DNA of 64,000 bases from Clostridiales bacterium (GCA_012519845.1 JAAYPK010000005.1:1-64000), one strand, 5' to 3'. Shown: positions 24,980 through 34,235, counted from the stretch's first letter. Notes: generated from the sequence alone by a model not told the origin. Program-made: numbers and translations.

Positions 24980-26848
24980 TTATAATGCTAGTAACAATAA
25001 TTCATTACTTCTATTAATAAATTTTTCTAATCCTTCTGCATCAAGATTTTGTCCTGAAATTAAAGCCAAGTCTAAAATTTGATTACATATTTTCTTTATC
25101 TTTTCTTCATTACCTTGGTCTTTACTTAATTCTAATACTTTATTAATAATTTTGTTATTACTATTTAGTACTAATGATTTATCATTTGAAATAGGCATAT
25201 TTCCTAGACCTTGCATTCCAAATTGTTTTTGCATTTCTGCCATTCTTCTTGATTCTTCAGATATTAATACCATAGCTGGTGTTTCTTCTTTTTTAAGTTT
25301 TTGAATTGAAATATCCTTTACTTTATCAGATACAGCATTTTTAAACAATTCTATTAATTTATCATTATCTTCCTTATTATCTTCATTTTCCTCTTTTTCT
25401 TTAAGAACATCTGAAATATCAGAATCTACTCTGGCAAACTTAACTCCTTCACCTTTGTACTCTAAGAATGAAATAAAGTTGTTGTCTATTGGTGTATTTA
25501 AAATAATTGCATCTAAATCATATTCCTTAAATAATTTTATATACTGTGCTTGTTTTTCAAGATCATTAACATAGAATACTTTATTTTCATGCTTATCTTT
25601 TGCTTTTTCTAAGTAGTCTTTTAGTGTTATGTGTTCGTCATTTATAGTTTTAAAGACAATAGAATCCTTTATTTTATCATAGAATCCTTCATCTTTTAAG
25701 CATCCAAACTTAATGAATATTTGAATATCATCAAAAAACTCATTATATTTTTCTCTTTCATTTTTGAAAATAGAATTTAACTTATCTGCCACCTTTTTAA
25801 TAATATGCTTAGAAATTCTACTTACATCTTTATCATTTTGTAAGAAACTTCTTGAAACATTTAATGGCAAATCAGGACAATCTATTGCTCCCTTTAATAG
25901 TAAAAGAAATTCTGGAATTACTTCTTTAATATTATCAGCTACGAATACTTGATTGTTATATAATTTTACTTCACCTTCTACTAATTCAAATTCATTTTTT
26001 AGTTTAGGGAAGTAAAGAATTCCTTTTAAATTAAATGGATAATCAACATTTAAATGGATCCAAAACAAAGGTTCTTGATAGTCGTGAAATACTTTTTTAT
26101 AAAACTCTTTATATTCCTCATCTGTACATTCACTAGGTTTCTTTAACCATAGAGGCTTTGTATCATTTATTGCAGATACAACACTATTGTCATCTTCTTT
26201 TTTCTCAATGCATTCATCTTCTAAAAATATTTCAACAGGCATAAAAGCACAATACTTAGCAATTATACTTCTTGTTTTGTATTCTTCTAAAAATTCCTTT
26301 GAATCATCATTCATATATAATGTTATAGTAGTACCACGTGTTTCTCTTGTGTCTGAAGGAGTTATTTCATATTCAGTACCACCATTACATACCCATCTTA
26401 CAGCTTTTGCATCATCTTTGTATGATAAAGTATCAATTTGAACTTTATCAGCTCCCATAAATGCTGAATAAAATCCAAGACCAAAATGACCTATTATATC
26501 ATTTCCCTCTCCAATTTTATCCTTATATTTTTCCACAAAATCTTCTGCCCCTGAGAAAGCAATTTGATTAATATATTTCTTAACTTCTTCTTCAGTCATT
26601 CCTATTCCATTATCACTAAATGTCATAGTTCCTTTTTCTTTGTTTACTGTAACAAGAATTTTAAATTCTTCATTTTCATCACCGTTAATTTCACCCATAG
26701 AAATAAGTCTTTTATACTTGTTTACAGCATCACAACCATTACTAATTAACTCTCTAATAAATATATCTTTATCAGAATAAAGCCATTTTTTAATTATTGG
26801 AAAAATATTTTCTGTATGAATGGATATATTCCCTTTTTCTTCACTCAT
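24980..26848 (-). CDS. htpG: Hsp90 chaperone HtpG
   Basis: The 622-residue protein has the GHKL ATPase motifs of Hsp90: ELISNGCDAV (N-box), DNGIGM, and GHFGLGFYSAFM. The middle domain (LPLNVSRSFLQND with the catalytic Arg) and a C-terminal dimerisation domain are present. It folds and remodels client proteins under heat stress, in the cytoplasm. A CtsR-type operator overlaps its promoter, so it belongs to the CtsR heat-shock regulon here rather than to HrcA. AGGAGG precedes the ATG. It is monocistronic. Confidence 0.97.
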   Translation of the reverse strand: MSEEKGNISIHTENIFPIIKKWLYSDKDIFIRELISNGCDAVNKYKRLISMGEINGDENEEFKILVTVNKEKGTMTFSDNGIGMTEEEVKKYINQIAFSGAEDFVEKYKDKIGEGNDIIGHFGLGFYSAFMGADKVQIDTLSYKDDAKAVRWVCNGGTEYEITPSDTRETRGTTITLYMNDDSKEFLEEYKTRSIIAKYCAFMPVEIFLEDECIEKKEDDNSVVSAINDTKPLWLKKPSECTDEEYKEFYKKVFHDYQEPLFWIHLNVDYPFNLKGILYFPKLKNEFELVEGEVKLYNNQVFVADNIKEVIPEFLLLLKGAIDCPDLPLNVSRSFLQNDKDVSRISKHIIKKVADKLNSIFKNEREKYNEFFDDIQIFIKFGCLKDEGFYDKIKDSIVFKTINDEHITLKDYLEKAKDKHENKVFYVNDLEKQAQYIKLFKEYDLDAIILNTPIDNNFISFLEYKGEGVKFARVDSDISDVLKEKEENEDNKEDNDKLIELFKNAVSDKVKDISIQKLKKEETPAMVLISEESRRMAEMQKQFGMQGLGNMPISNDKSLVLNSNNKIINKVLELSKDQGNEEKIKKICNQILDLALISGQNLDAEGLEKFINRSNELLLLAL

Positions 26849-26877
26849 GTTATTACCTCCTTTAAATATGCAATATT

Positions 26878-26907
26878 ATTATAAAATTAAAGTCAAAGAA
26901 AGTCAAG
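26878..26907 (-). promoter_or_regulatory. htpG promoter with overlapping CtsR box
   Basis: On the minus strand TTGACT (-35, 26901-26906) and TATAAT (-10, 26878-26883) are 17 nt apart. On the plus strand the direct heptad repeat AGTCAAA-GAA-AGTCAAG (26891-26907) matches the CtsR operator pattern, covering the -35 and spacer. Binding there would block transcription. Confidence 0.85.
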
Positions 26908-26918
26908 AACTATAAACT

Positions 26919-26964
26919 AAAAATTGATGTGTAAAATGAAAAATCACTTTACACATCAATTTTT
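26919..26964 (-). terminator. Terminator of the twin hsp20 operon
   Basis: A perfect 17-bp stem (26919-26935 with 26948-26964) ends in a T-rich tract on the minus strand. Confidence 0.9.
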
Positions 26965-26980
26965 ATACTTTGACTTTGTA

Positions 26981-27379
26981 TTATTCTATTGGAATTGAAT
27001 TATAGCTTTGGAAAGATTGAGCTTTGGGGATAGCAATTTGTAAGACTCCATTTTCAAAATTTGCTCTAATTAAATTCTTATCTACATTTCCAATGTAGAA
27101 GCTTCTTGCCATTTCACCATAGTATCTTTCTTTCCTTATTGCATTATTACCATTGTTATTTAATATTTCATCTCTCTTAGCAGTAATAATTAAATTATTA
27201 TCTCTATATTCTATATTTATATCTTCTTTTTTTACTCCTGGTAATTCTGCTTGTACTAAGTATCCTTTCTCATTTTCTATAATATCTGCATTAAAGGTTC
27301 CACTATTCATATTGTTAAAATTACTTTCAAATAAATCTTCAAAAGGACTAAAAAATGAATTTTCTAATATTGTAAACAT
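26981..27379 (-). CDS. Hsp20/alpha-crystallin small heat-shock protein (second copy)
   Basis: The start at 27379 (MFTILENSFF) is chosen because AGGAGG lies 7 nt upstream inside the longer frame. The 132-residue protein has an alpha-crystallin domain (GYLVQAELPGVKKEDINIEY to the C-terminal GVLQIAIPK). Small heat-shock proteins hold unfolded proteins in oligomers without ATP. It follows another hsp20 by 27 nt and shares its CtsR-box promoter. The two copies differ most in the N-terminal arm and C-terminal tail, suggesting mixed oligomers. Confidence 0.95.
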   Translation of the reverse strand: MFTILENSFFSPFEDLFESNFNNMNSGTFNADIIENEKGYLVQAELPGVKKEDINIEYRDNNLIITAKRDEILNNNGNNAIRKERYYGEMARSFYIGNVDKNLIRANFENGVLQIAIPKAQSFQSYNSIPIE

Positions 27380-27406
27380 ACTAATTCCTCCTAATCTCAT
27401 GTTTTA

Positions 27407-27841
27407 TTAACTAATTTTTATTTTATAACTTTCATCATTTTTATCTTCTTTTGGCAATTCAATATTTAATACGCCATTTTCAAATTTAGCTTTAATTAAT
27501 TCTTCTTTAACATTTTCAACATTAAAGCTTCTCTTAAAATCACCATAAACTCTTTCTTTTCTAATGTAATCTTCATTCTTTTCATTTTTTTCTTCAGACT
27601 TCTTTGCTGAAATAGTCAATATATTATTTTTATATTCAATACTAATATCCTTTTTATCTACTCCTGGAAGTTCAGCATCTACAAGATATCCATCTTTTGT
27701 TTCTTTAATATCTGCTTTAAAACCACCATAGTTTTCAAAACTATTAAAGAAATCATTTGAAACAAAATCAGCAAAGAGATCATTAAATGTATCACCAGCT
27801 TTCCTTACATTTTTATTACTTAATGGTACTAATCCAAACAT
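27407..27841 (-). CDS. Hsp20/alpha-crystallin small heat-shock protein (first copy)
   Basis: The 144-residue protein resembles clostridial Hsp18. The alpha-crystallin domain runs from about residue 40 (GGFKADIKETKDGYLVDAEL) to GVLNIELPK, followed by a short acidic tail. AGGAGG is 8 nt before the ATG. It is transcribed first from a promoter covered by a perfect CtsR heptad repeat. It prevents protein aggregation during heat or solvent stress. Confidence 0.95.
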   Translation of the reverse strand: MFGLVPLSNKNVRKAGDTFNDLFADFVSNDFFNSFENYGGFKADIKETKDGYLVDAELPGVDKKDISIEYKNNILTISAKKSEEKNEKNEDYIRKERVYGDFKRSFNVENVKEELIKAKFENGVLNIELPKEDKNDESYKIKIS

Positions 27842-27887
27842 ACTTAAAACCTCCTATTGGCTATGCCTTATTTCTTTTTACAAATAC

Positions 27888-27917
27888 ATTATATTTTAAA
27901 GGTCAAAGAAAGTCAAA
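27888..27917 (-). promoter_or_regulatory. hsp20 operon promoter with overlapping CtsR box
   Basis: GGTCAAA-GAA-AGTCAAA (27901-27917, plus strand) is a near-consensus CtsR operator. On the minus strand it overlaps TTGACT (27911-27916) and a 17-nt spacer to TATAAT (27888-27893). The geometry is identical to that at htpG. Confidence 0.9.
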
Positions 27918-27944
27918 GTTTATAGAACTTTTGTTTTTTTATGA

Positions 27945-27985
27945 AAAAACAAAACAGAGACATTTTTTTGAAATATCTCTGTTTT
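27945..27985 (-). terminator. Terminator of the MutS-like/ADH/MocR/AlaX operon
   Basis: AAAACAGAGA (27951-27960) pairs with TCTCTGTTTT (27976-27985), and the minus strand continues with GTTTTTTC. Confidence 0.82.
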
Positions 27986-28008
27986 TCTATATTTTTCTCT
28001 CATTTTCT

Positions 28009-28296
28009 TTATTTTTGAAGCATATTGATAAAATCATCATGACTTTTCTTGGTAAGGTACAAATCTATAAGTTGCTTTATAGTAAGTTCTCTATACCCTT
28101 TAATTCCATTATAGAATAAACTATAAACATGATTACTTAGTTCATCATTATTAAGATTTCTTATTTTATTTGTTTCATAATCTATTAACTCATCAATTAT
28201 CTTTTCTTTTAATTTTTCATTAAATTCATTAAATATTTTAATTTCTTCTTCATCTAAATTAGATGTATCATTATTTAGTATTCTAAGTAAATCCAT
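28009..28296 (-). CDS. Small helical protein, unknown function
   Basis: The 95-residue protein is acidic and helical, with no membrane segment or recognised motif (LDEEEIKIFNEFNEKLKEKI, then RELTIKQLIDLYLTKKSHDD). It overlaps the stop of the AlaX-like gene by 1 nt (ATGA-type junction), so translation is coupled. It is the last gene of the operon, before a terminator. Translational coupling hints at a link to the AlaX protein, but that is inference. Confidence 0.7.
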   Translation of the reverse strand: MDLLRILNNDTSNLDEEEIKIFNEFNEKLKEKIIDELIDYETNKIRNLNNDELSNHVYSLFYNGIKGYRELTIKQLIDLYLTKKSHDDFINMLQK

Positions 28297-29507
28297 TATA
28301 TCAATTCCTTGACCTTTCTTACTGCATAATCCATTGCATTATTAATATTATGAATATTTTTGCCAGCTCCTTGAGCTAAAACTTTATTTCCTCCACCTTT
28401 ACCATCAACTAGTGTTACTGTATCTTTAAGAAGCTCTCCCATATGTACATTATTAATATTCTCTGATTCTGCAAAAAGTAAATTACACTTATCTTCATTC
28501 TTTAGTGCAAATAATACAATATAGTTGTCGTTTATCACTATTTTCTTTAGCAACTTAGTAAGATACCTTATCTCCTTTTCCTCATATATTCTACTTATAA
28601 TATTAACGCCATTTACTTCTATTTTTGAATTTATTAATTCTTCCATTTCATACTTACTTAATTTATCATTTAACTTGTTATTCTCTTCTCTTAATTTTTT
28701 ATTACTATCAGATAAATTTTTTATGCTTTTTGTAACTTCGTCAGCTCCAGCGTTAAATGAATTACATATCTCTTTTAAAACATTATCTCTCATTAAGGTA
28801 TACTTTATTGCCCTATCTCCAGCTAAAAATTCAATTCGTGTATTTCCCTTATGAGGGCAGTGTCCTATTATTTTTATCATTTGTATTTCTAATGTATTAC
28901 TAGGATGAACGCCACAACAAGCATTTATATCTATATCTTCAATTTCAACTATTCGTATTTCACTATCTTTTGTCTGTAAGTCTCTCCTTAAGCCCATAGT
29001 TTTAGCTTCTCTTCTATTTTTAAATTGAAAATTCACCTTGTGATTTTCGTAGATTATTTCATTTGCTTTTTCTTCTACTTTAATTATTTGATCATTTGAT
29101 ATATTCCCTACTATATCTACAGTACTAATTTCCTTTCCAAGATGAATTCCTGCTGTATTTGAATTAAATAATGTATAAAAGCATCCTGACAAAACATGTT
29201 GCGCTAAATGTTGTTGCATTCCATCAAATCTTCTACTCCAATTTATAATACAATGAACATTTTCAAGTCTTTCTGGTTCCTCAAGAAGTATATGAATTAT
29301 TACATTATCTTCTTCTATAACTTCAATAACCTTAATGCCATCAATATATCCTAAATCACACCATTGGCCACCACCGCCAGGGAAAAAAGCAGTTTGCTCT
29401 AAAATAACATAATATTTATCTTCTTGTTTATAAATATTTTTTACATTACTATAAAATTCTTTAATATATTGATCTTTATAATATAACTTATCCTTCTCAA
29501 AATCCAT
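28296..29507 (-). CDS. Alanyl-tRNA editing protein, AlaX-like with C-terminal DHHA1-type domain
   Basis: The start at 29507 (MDFEKDKL) follows AAGGAG and overlaps the end of the MocR gene by 11 nt. The 403-residue protein has the editing domain of alanyl-tRNA synthetase: GGGGQWCDLG, zinc-site HLAQHVLS and CCGVHPSNT. A coiled-coil (about residues 235-275) and a C-terminal domain with KGGGNKVLAQGAG follow, as in the oligomerisation/DHHA1 module of AlaRS. It should hydrolyse mischarged Ser-tRNA(Ala). It is a long AlaX form (AlaX-L), lacking the aminoacylation domain. Confidence 0.92.
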   Translation of the reverse strand: MDFEKDKLYYKDQYIKEFYSNVKNIYKQEDKYYVILEQTAFFPGGGGQWCDLGYIDGIKVIEVIEEDNVIIHILLEEPERLENVHCIINWSRRFDGMQQHLAQHVLSGCFYTLFNSNTAGIHLGKEISTVDIVGNISNDQIIKVEEKANEIIYENHKVNFQFKNRREAKTMGLRRDLQTKDSEIRIVEIEDIDINACCGVHPSNTLEIQMIKIIGHCPHKGNTRIEFLAGDRAIKYTLMRDNVLKEICNSFNAGADEVTKSIKNLSDSNKKLREENNKLNDKLSKYEMEELINSKIEVNGVNIISRIYEEKEIRYLTKLLKKIVINDNYIVLFALKNEDKCNLLFAESENINNVHMGELLKDTVTLVDGKGGGNKVLAQGAGKNIHNINNAMDYAVRKVKELI

Positions 29508-30951
29508 TTTCCTTCTCCTTAAGCTTCTTTCCAATTATCTTAATACCCTTAATAATATCTTCATCGCTTACTCTTCCAAATCCTATTCTGAAAGTATCTT
29601 TTCCTTTTCCATTTGAATAAAACAAGTCACCTGGAGTGAATATTACATATTCTTTATAACATTCTTTAAGCAATTCTCTTGCATTAATATTGTTTTTTAG
29701 TTTGATAAAAATATGCAATCCACCTTCCCCTGTTACGCACTCATAATCTATATATTCATTTACCATTTCCATAACTAATTTATACTTATCTCTATAGTAT
29801 TTTCTGACATTCTTAATATGTCTATCTAAAGCGCCACTTTTTAAGTAGTAGTAAAACATACTTTGATCTAAAAAAGAACAATGAATAGTTCTACCTCTTT
29901 TTACACTTTCTAATATGTTTATTAGGTTTTTATCTGCAAGTATCCAGCCTATTCTAAGTCCCGGAGATAATATTTTTGATAAACTTCCAAGATAAATTAT
30001 ACTATTTCCTTCTCCAGACATAGCAGCTAATGGATCTATTGGAGAACTACTATATAATAATTCTTCATTAAAACCATCTTCTATTATAGGAACATTATAT
30101 TTTCTAAATAACTTCAAAATTTCTTTTCTTCTTCCTGTTTTAGTAACAATTCCTGTAGGATTATTGTAAGATGGTATTATATATCCAAATTTAGGTTTAG
30201 AATTTATTAATGCTTTCTCTAATTCTATTAAATCCATTCCTTCATTGTCTAATGGAACTTGCACCGCATTAACTCCATGAGCTTTTAGTATTTTTAGTGC
30301 TGTATTATGTGTTGGTTCTTCACATATAATTGTATCTCCTTCATTGGTTAATGAAGAGATTACAATATCAAAAGCTTCTGTAAAACCATTTGTAATAAGA
30401 ATATCTTTATTGTTTGTATCTATTAACTTATCTTCCATATAAGTAAATAAATAATCAATTAAAGGTTTATACCCTTTAGCATATCCATAATTTAATAAAT
30501 TTTTTTCTTCATTACTCCAAGCATCTAAAAAAGCTCTTTTAAAGTCATCTAAATTAAATAATTCATCTGAAGGCGCAATAGATTTAAATGATATCATGCC
30601 TTTTTTATAGTGTAATTCATTTTTCATTATATCTAAATCTAATAAAGTTCTACTATAATTGTTAGTTTTTTTATTCCAATCTACATTGTATTCAAAGGTT
30701 TCTTTTACTCCTTCAGCACAAATAAATGTACCTCTTCCTTTCTTAGTAATTATTAACCCTTTACTTTCTAATTCCTCATAAGCTGCAATAACTGAATTTC
30801 TACTAATATTTAAAATTTTACTTGCTTCTCTTGTTGAAGGAAGTTTGCTATCTTTTCTTAATTCTCCTTTATTTATTCCATCCATTATATGTTTTTCTAT
30901 TTGAACATATATAGGATCAATATTATTAATTGTTAAAGTTGAAAAAATCAT
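29497..30951 (-). CDS. MocR family PLP-dependent transcriptional regulator
   Basis: The 484-residue protein joins a GntR winged helix (residues about 10-80, SKLPSTREASKILNISRNSV) to a type I aminotransferase-like domain. The PLP Lys lies in YLGSLSKILSPGLRIGW, and the Asn/Asp PLP contacts are in SYNNPTG and EDGF. MocR proteins such as GabR, PdxR and EnuR use PLP or an amino-acid adduct as effector. Its position between an alcohol dehydrogenase and AlaX, with overlaps of 11 nt, suggests regulation of this operon. The effector is unknown. Confidence 0.93.
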   Translation of the reverse strand: MIFSTLTINNIDPIYVQIEKHIMDGINKGELRKDSKLPSTREASKILNISRNSVIAAYEELESKGLIITKKGRGTFICAEGVKETFEYNVDWNKKTNNYSRTLLDLDIMKNELHYKKGMISFKSIAPSDELFNLDDFKRAFLDAWSNEEKNLLNYGYAKGYKPLIDYLFTYMEDKLIDTNNKDILITNGFTEAFDIVISSLTNEGDTIICEEPTHNTALKILKAHGVNAVQVPLDNEGMDLIELEKALINSKPKFGYIIPSYNNPTGIVTKTGRRKEILKLFRKYNVPIIEDGFNEELLYSSSPIDPLAAMSGEGNSIIYLGSLSKILSPGLRIGWILADKNLINILESVKRGRTIHCSFLDQSMFYYYLKSGALDRHIKNVRKYYRDKYKLVMEMVNEYIDYECVTGEGGLHIFIKLKNNINARELLKECYKEYVIFTPGDLFYSNGKGKDTFRIGFGRVSDEDIIKGIKIIGKKLKEKENGF

Positions 30952-30981
30952 AAAAATACTCCCTTTTATCTTACGTCTTTT

Positions 30982-32148
30982 TTATAATGATGCTTTAAAA
31001 ATATTAATTACATCTTCTTGATTTAAAGGAACAAATCCATTAATAATCTTAGATCTAACTGCTTGTTTTGCCATAATTTCAAATTTGTTATCATCTAAAA
31101 TACCAACTTCTCTAAGAGTAGATGGTATTCCTAGTGCTTTAAAATAATCTGCCATCATATCTATAGCTTTATTAGCAATGTGATATTCAGGTAGACTTTC
31201 ATCTATCCCCCATACATTTACACCAAATTCAACAAATTTATTTATTGTGTTATCATTTAAAACATATCTCATCCAATGAGGCGTTAAAATAGCAAGACCT
31301 TCCCCATGAGTTATATCATAGAAAGCACTTAACTCATGTTCCATAGGGTGAACTGACCAACTTTTATCTGCTCCATATGATAGTATACCATTTATAGCTA
31401 AACTTGATGCCCACATTAAATTTGCTCTTGCTTCATAATTTTTAGGTTCCTCTATAGCAATTACCCCATACTTTATGCAAGTTTTTAATATTCCTTCTGC
31501 AAGTCTACTTTGTACATATGCACCTTCAACATTATTAAAGTAATTTTCTAGAGTATGTGATATTATATCAGCTGTACCTGCTGCTGTCTGCTTCTTTGAC
31601 ACTGTATAAGTATATGTTGGATCTAATATTGATGCCTTTGGCTTAAGCAATTCGTGACCAGTACCAATTTTCATATTTTTTTCCAAGTCAGAAATAACTG
31701 CAAATCCATCCATTTCTGATCCTGTTGCTGATAAGGTTAATATAGAAATAATAGGTAATGCTGCTTTTATTTTAGAAGCATCTATCACAATATCCCATGG
31801 ATCACCATCATACATTATCCCTGCAGCTATAACTTTTCCGCAATCTATTGTGCTACCACCACCTATTGGAAGAATAACATCCACCTGTTCTTTCTTACAA
31901 ATTTCAATACCCTCTCTCACAGTTGTTATTCTAGGATTTGGTTCAACTCCAGACAATTCAACATAACTAATGTTATTATCTTTTAATATTTTAATAACTT
32001 CATCATATAAACCAATCTTTTTAATACTGCCTCCTCCATAAAGAATTAAAACTTTTTTACCATATTCTTTTATTACATTGACAAGATTTTTTATTTCTCC
32101 TTTACCAAAAAATATTTTAGTCCCTATTGAATAATGAAAATTTTCCAT
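30982..32148 (-). CDS. Iron-containing alcohol dehydrogenase (butanol dehydrogenase-like)
   Basis: The 388-residue protein belongs to the BdhA/YqhD branch. It has GGGSTIDCGKVIAAG for nucleotide binding, LSATGSEMDGFAVISD, and metal-ligand region SHTLENYF and HGEGLAILTPHW. It differs clearly from the other iron alcohol dehydrogenase in this window (13413-14579). NADPH-dependent reduction of butyraldehyde or other aldehydes is the family role. AGGAGG precedes the ATG. It lies in one minus-strand unit with the MutS-like ATPase and a MocR regulator. Confidence 0.92.
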   Translation of the reverse strand: MENFHYSIGTKIFFGKGEIKNLVNVIKEYGKKVLILYGGGSIKKIGLYDEVIKILKDNNISYVELSGVEPNPRITTVREGIEICKKEQVDVILPIGGGSTIDCGKVIAAGIMYDGDPWDIVIDASKIKAALPIISILTLSATGSEMDGFAVISDLEKNMKIGTGHELLKPKASILDPTYTYTVSKKQTAAGTADIISHTLENYFNNVEGAYVQSRLAEGILKTCIKYGVIAIEEPKNYEARANLMWASSLAINGILSYGADKSWSVHPMEHELSAFYDITHGEGLAILTPHWMRYVLNDNTINKFVEFGVNVWGIDESLPEYHIANKAIDMMADYFKALGIPSTLREVGILDDNKFEIMAKQAVRSKIINGFVPLNQEDVINIFKASL

Positions 32149-32162
32149 AATTACCTCCTAAT

Positions 32163-33722
32163 TTATATATATTTATCTAAAGTTTCACTTCGCTTAAATG
32201 AATTTTCTACTATTTCTTTGGGATAACCAATATATTCTAACAATTTTATTGCATTCCTATTTTTATTTACCCCTTTCTTTAATTTGTAGTCAAATTTTAA
32301 ACCTTCTTCCTTTTTAACTTCTTCACTGAAATAGAAAAAATCATATTCTTCTTTTAATATTTCAGTTAACTCTCTATCATGAGTTGCTACTATGGTTAAG
32401 GCATTTCTTTCATTAATATATTTTAATATTTCTGCTGAAGATGATATTCTTTCAACAGGATTTGTTCCCCTAAATATTTCATCAATTGGACAAAATACAG
32501 TAATATTATCATCAAGAGCTTTAATAATTCTTAATATTCCTTCTGCTTCCGCTAAATAATAACTTTTTCCATTATTTATATCATCTTTCGGCGAAATTGA
32601 AGATACCAAATTTAAAAAACACCCTTTATATTCTTTTGCTAAACAGAAATTAAAACTTTGTGCTAATAAAACATTAATAGCTACCATTCTCAAGAAAGTC
32701 GATTTACCAGACATATTAGTACCAGTTAATACAATCCCCTTTTTCTTAATATATAGAGTATTAGGCACAGGATTTTTTATAAATGGTACTATCCCCTCTT
32801 TTATATATAACTCTTTTTCCTCTATAAATGTTGGTGTACAAATTTTATCTTTATTACTATCTTTATAACTTGCAATAGAAATTAATGCATCAAGTTCACC
32901 AATTAAATAATACAACTTAAATATTAATCCTTCATTTGCCTTAATTTTATCACTTATTTTATAGTAAGTAGTTTCTTCTATTAAGAAAGGAATTGAAAAT
33001 ATTTCTAAAACTCCACCTAAAACAGTGAGTATTTTAAGTGTAACGGTACCCCTGTCTATTTTTTTTATTTTTTTCAGTATATTCTTTATTTCAATTGTAT
33101 AACTTGATATTTTATCATCTTTAATCCTACTTATTTTTTTAGAGGCTAATAATAAATCTCTTAAAAATAATAATCCTGTCCCTCGTATTTTATCTCTTTC
33201 ATATTGATTAATAGCAATATTTATAAATACTGATACCATTAAGCCAATCATAAACTTTGGTTCTTTTAGTGCTATTGCTAAAACAATAAGTATAACAGGT
33301 ATAACTTTTCCTAAAATACTGTAGACAAAGTATTTAACTTTATTTACTAAAAGTAACCCATCCATCATTTCAAAGAAAATATTTTTTTTATCTCTTTTCA
33401 TCATAAATAAAATATATCTTAATTTTGTTCTTAACTCTTCATCATAAGAAAATCCGTGTATTAGATCTGATCTTTTTTTTATTTGTTCCTCATTAACTAG
33501 TGGATTCCTTAGTATTGTATACAATACCTGCTCTCCCTCAGAAGAGTATGTTCTATCCATTTTTTCAAATAAATAATCCATTTCTAAATCATTCCAAGTT
33601 TCATCGTCAATTGTATATTTATTTTTTTCTGCAATATCATATAATGCTCTTATATTTTTCATGTTTCTTTCTTTATTCTGTTCACTTTTGTAATCTTTTC
33701 TTATAAATTCTTTATTATACAT
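32163..33722 (-). CDS. Membrane-associated MutS-like ATPase
   Basis: The start at 33722 (MYNKEFIRK) is chosen for its 5-nt spacing from GGAGG; a TTG further upstream is part of the ribosome binding site. The 519-residue protein ends in a MutS-type ATPase: Walker A GTNMSGKST, Walker B CPIDEIFRGTNP, VATHDREL. It lacks the mismatch-recognition domain I (no FXE motif) and has two hydrophobic segments at about residues 125-165. It is therefore a MutS-related protein (YshD/MutS-like subgroup) with unknown role, not the repair MutS. The operon carries metabolic genes, giving no clue to its job. Confidence 0.85.
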   Translation of the reverse strand: MYNKEFIRKDYKSEQNKERNMKNIRALYDIAEKNKYTIDDETWNDLEMDYLFEKMDRTYSSEGEQVLYTILRNPLVNEEQIKKRSDLIHGFSYDEELRTKLRYILFMMKRDKKNIFFEMMDGLLLVNKVKYFVYSILGKVIPVILIVLAIALKEPKFMIGLMVSVFINIAINQYERDKIRGTGLLFLRDLLLASKKISRIKDDKISSYTIEIKNILKKIKKIDRGTVTLKILTVLGGVLEIFSIPFLIEETTYYKISDKIKANEGLIFKLYYLIGELDALISIASYKDSNKDKICTPTFIEEKELYIKEGIVPFIKNPVPNTLYIKKKGIVLTGTNMSGKSTFLRMVAINVLLAQSFNFCLAKEYKGCFLNLVSSISPKDDINNGKSYYLAEAEGILRIIKALDDNITVFCPIDEIFRGTNPVERISSSAEILKYINERNALTIVATHDRELTEILKEEYDFFYFSEEVKKEEGLKFDYKLKKGVNKNRNAIKLLEYIGYPKEIVENSFKRSETLDKYI

Positions 33723-33851
33723 CATACCCTCCAAGATAGCTATTTATTTCATTTTACTATTTTTTTCATATAAATAAAATGTTTTTACATGTATCATTTT
33801 GTAATAAATATAAATAGTATATATAAACAATAATACATTTGAGGTGGTAAT

Positions 33852-34190
33852 ATGAATCCTTTATTAGCACTACTTTTAAATTCTCTTTTAATGGGTAATG
33901 GAGGTAATCCTCTTATGAATATGTTTATGGGTAACAATTCATCAAATAATAATATGAATAATAATCCTTTAATGAATATGTTTATGGGAAATGGAGGCAA
34001 TCCTCTAATGAACATGCTTATGGGTAATGGAGGTAACCCTTTTATGAACATGATGAATGGTCAGAATATGAATATGATGAACGATCAAAATATGAATAAT
34101 AACAATAATAACAATAATAATAACATGAACGATTTATTAAGCATGTTAATGGGAAATATGAATAACAATCCAAGAAATAACAATCAGTAA
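33852..34190 (+). CDS. Low-complexity Met/Asn/Gly repeat protein
   Basis: The 112-residue protein has a hydrophobic start (MNPLLALLLNSLLMG), then about four repeats of NPLMNMFMGN-GG (near residues 19, 38, 50 and 62), a QNMNMMND pair, a run of ten Asn and a second MNDLLSMLMGN. There are no Cys, Trp or charged residues beyond a few Asp and one Arg. GAGGTGG precedes the ATG at 8 nt, and a terminator hairpin follows, so expression is likely. I do not recognise a family. A structural or spore-surface protein, or a copper/oxidation-sensitive Met-rich protein, are possibilities only. Confidence 0.7.
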   Translation: MNPLLALLLNSLLMGNGGNPLMNMFMGNNSSNNNMNNNPLMNMFMGNGGNPLMNMLMGNGGNPFMNMMNGQNMNMMNDQNMNNNNNNNNNNMNDLLSMLMGNMNNNPRNNNQ

Positions 34191-34235
34191 TTAATAGATA
34201 TATTATTCATGTAGAATTATTATTTATTACATTAT

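Noticed and set aside
24980..26848. htpG as HrcA/CIRCE-controlled
   Set aside because: No CIRCE inverted repeat (TTAGCACTC type) is seen; a CtsR heptad repeat overlaps the promoter instead.
33794..34051. Minus-strand ORF opposite the Met-rich gene
   Set aside because: It is the antisense of a repetitive coding sequence, without a ribosome binding site; the plus frame has the proper signals.
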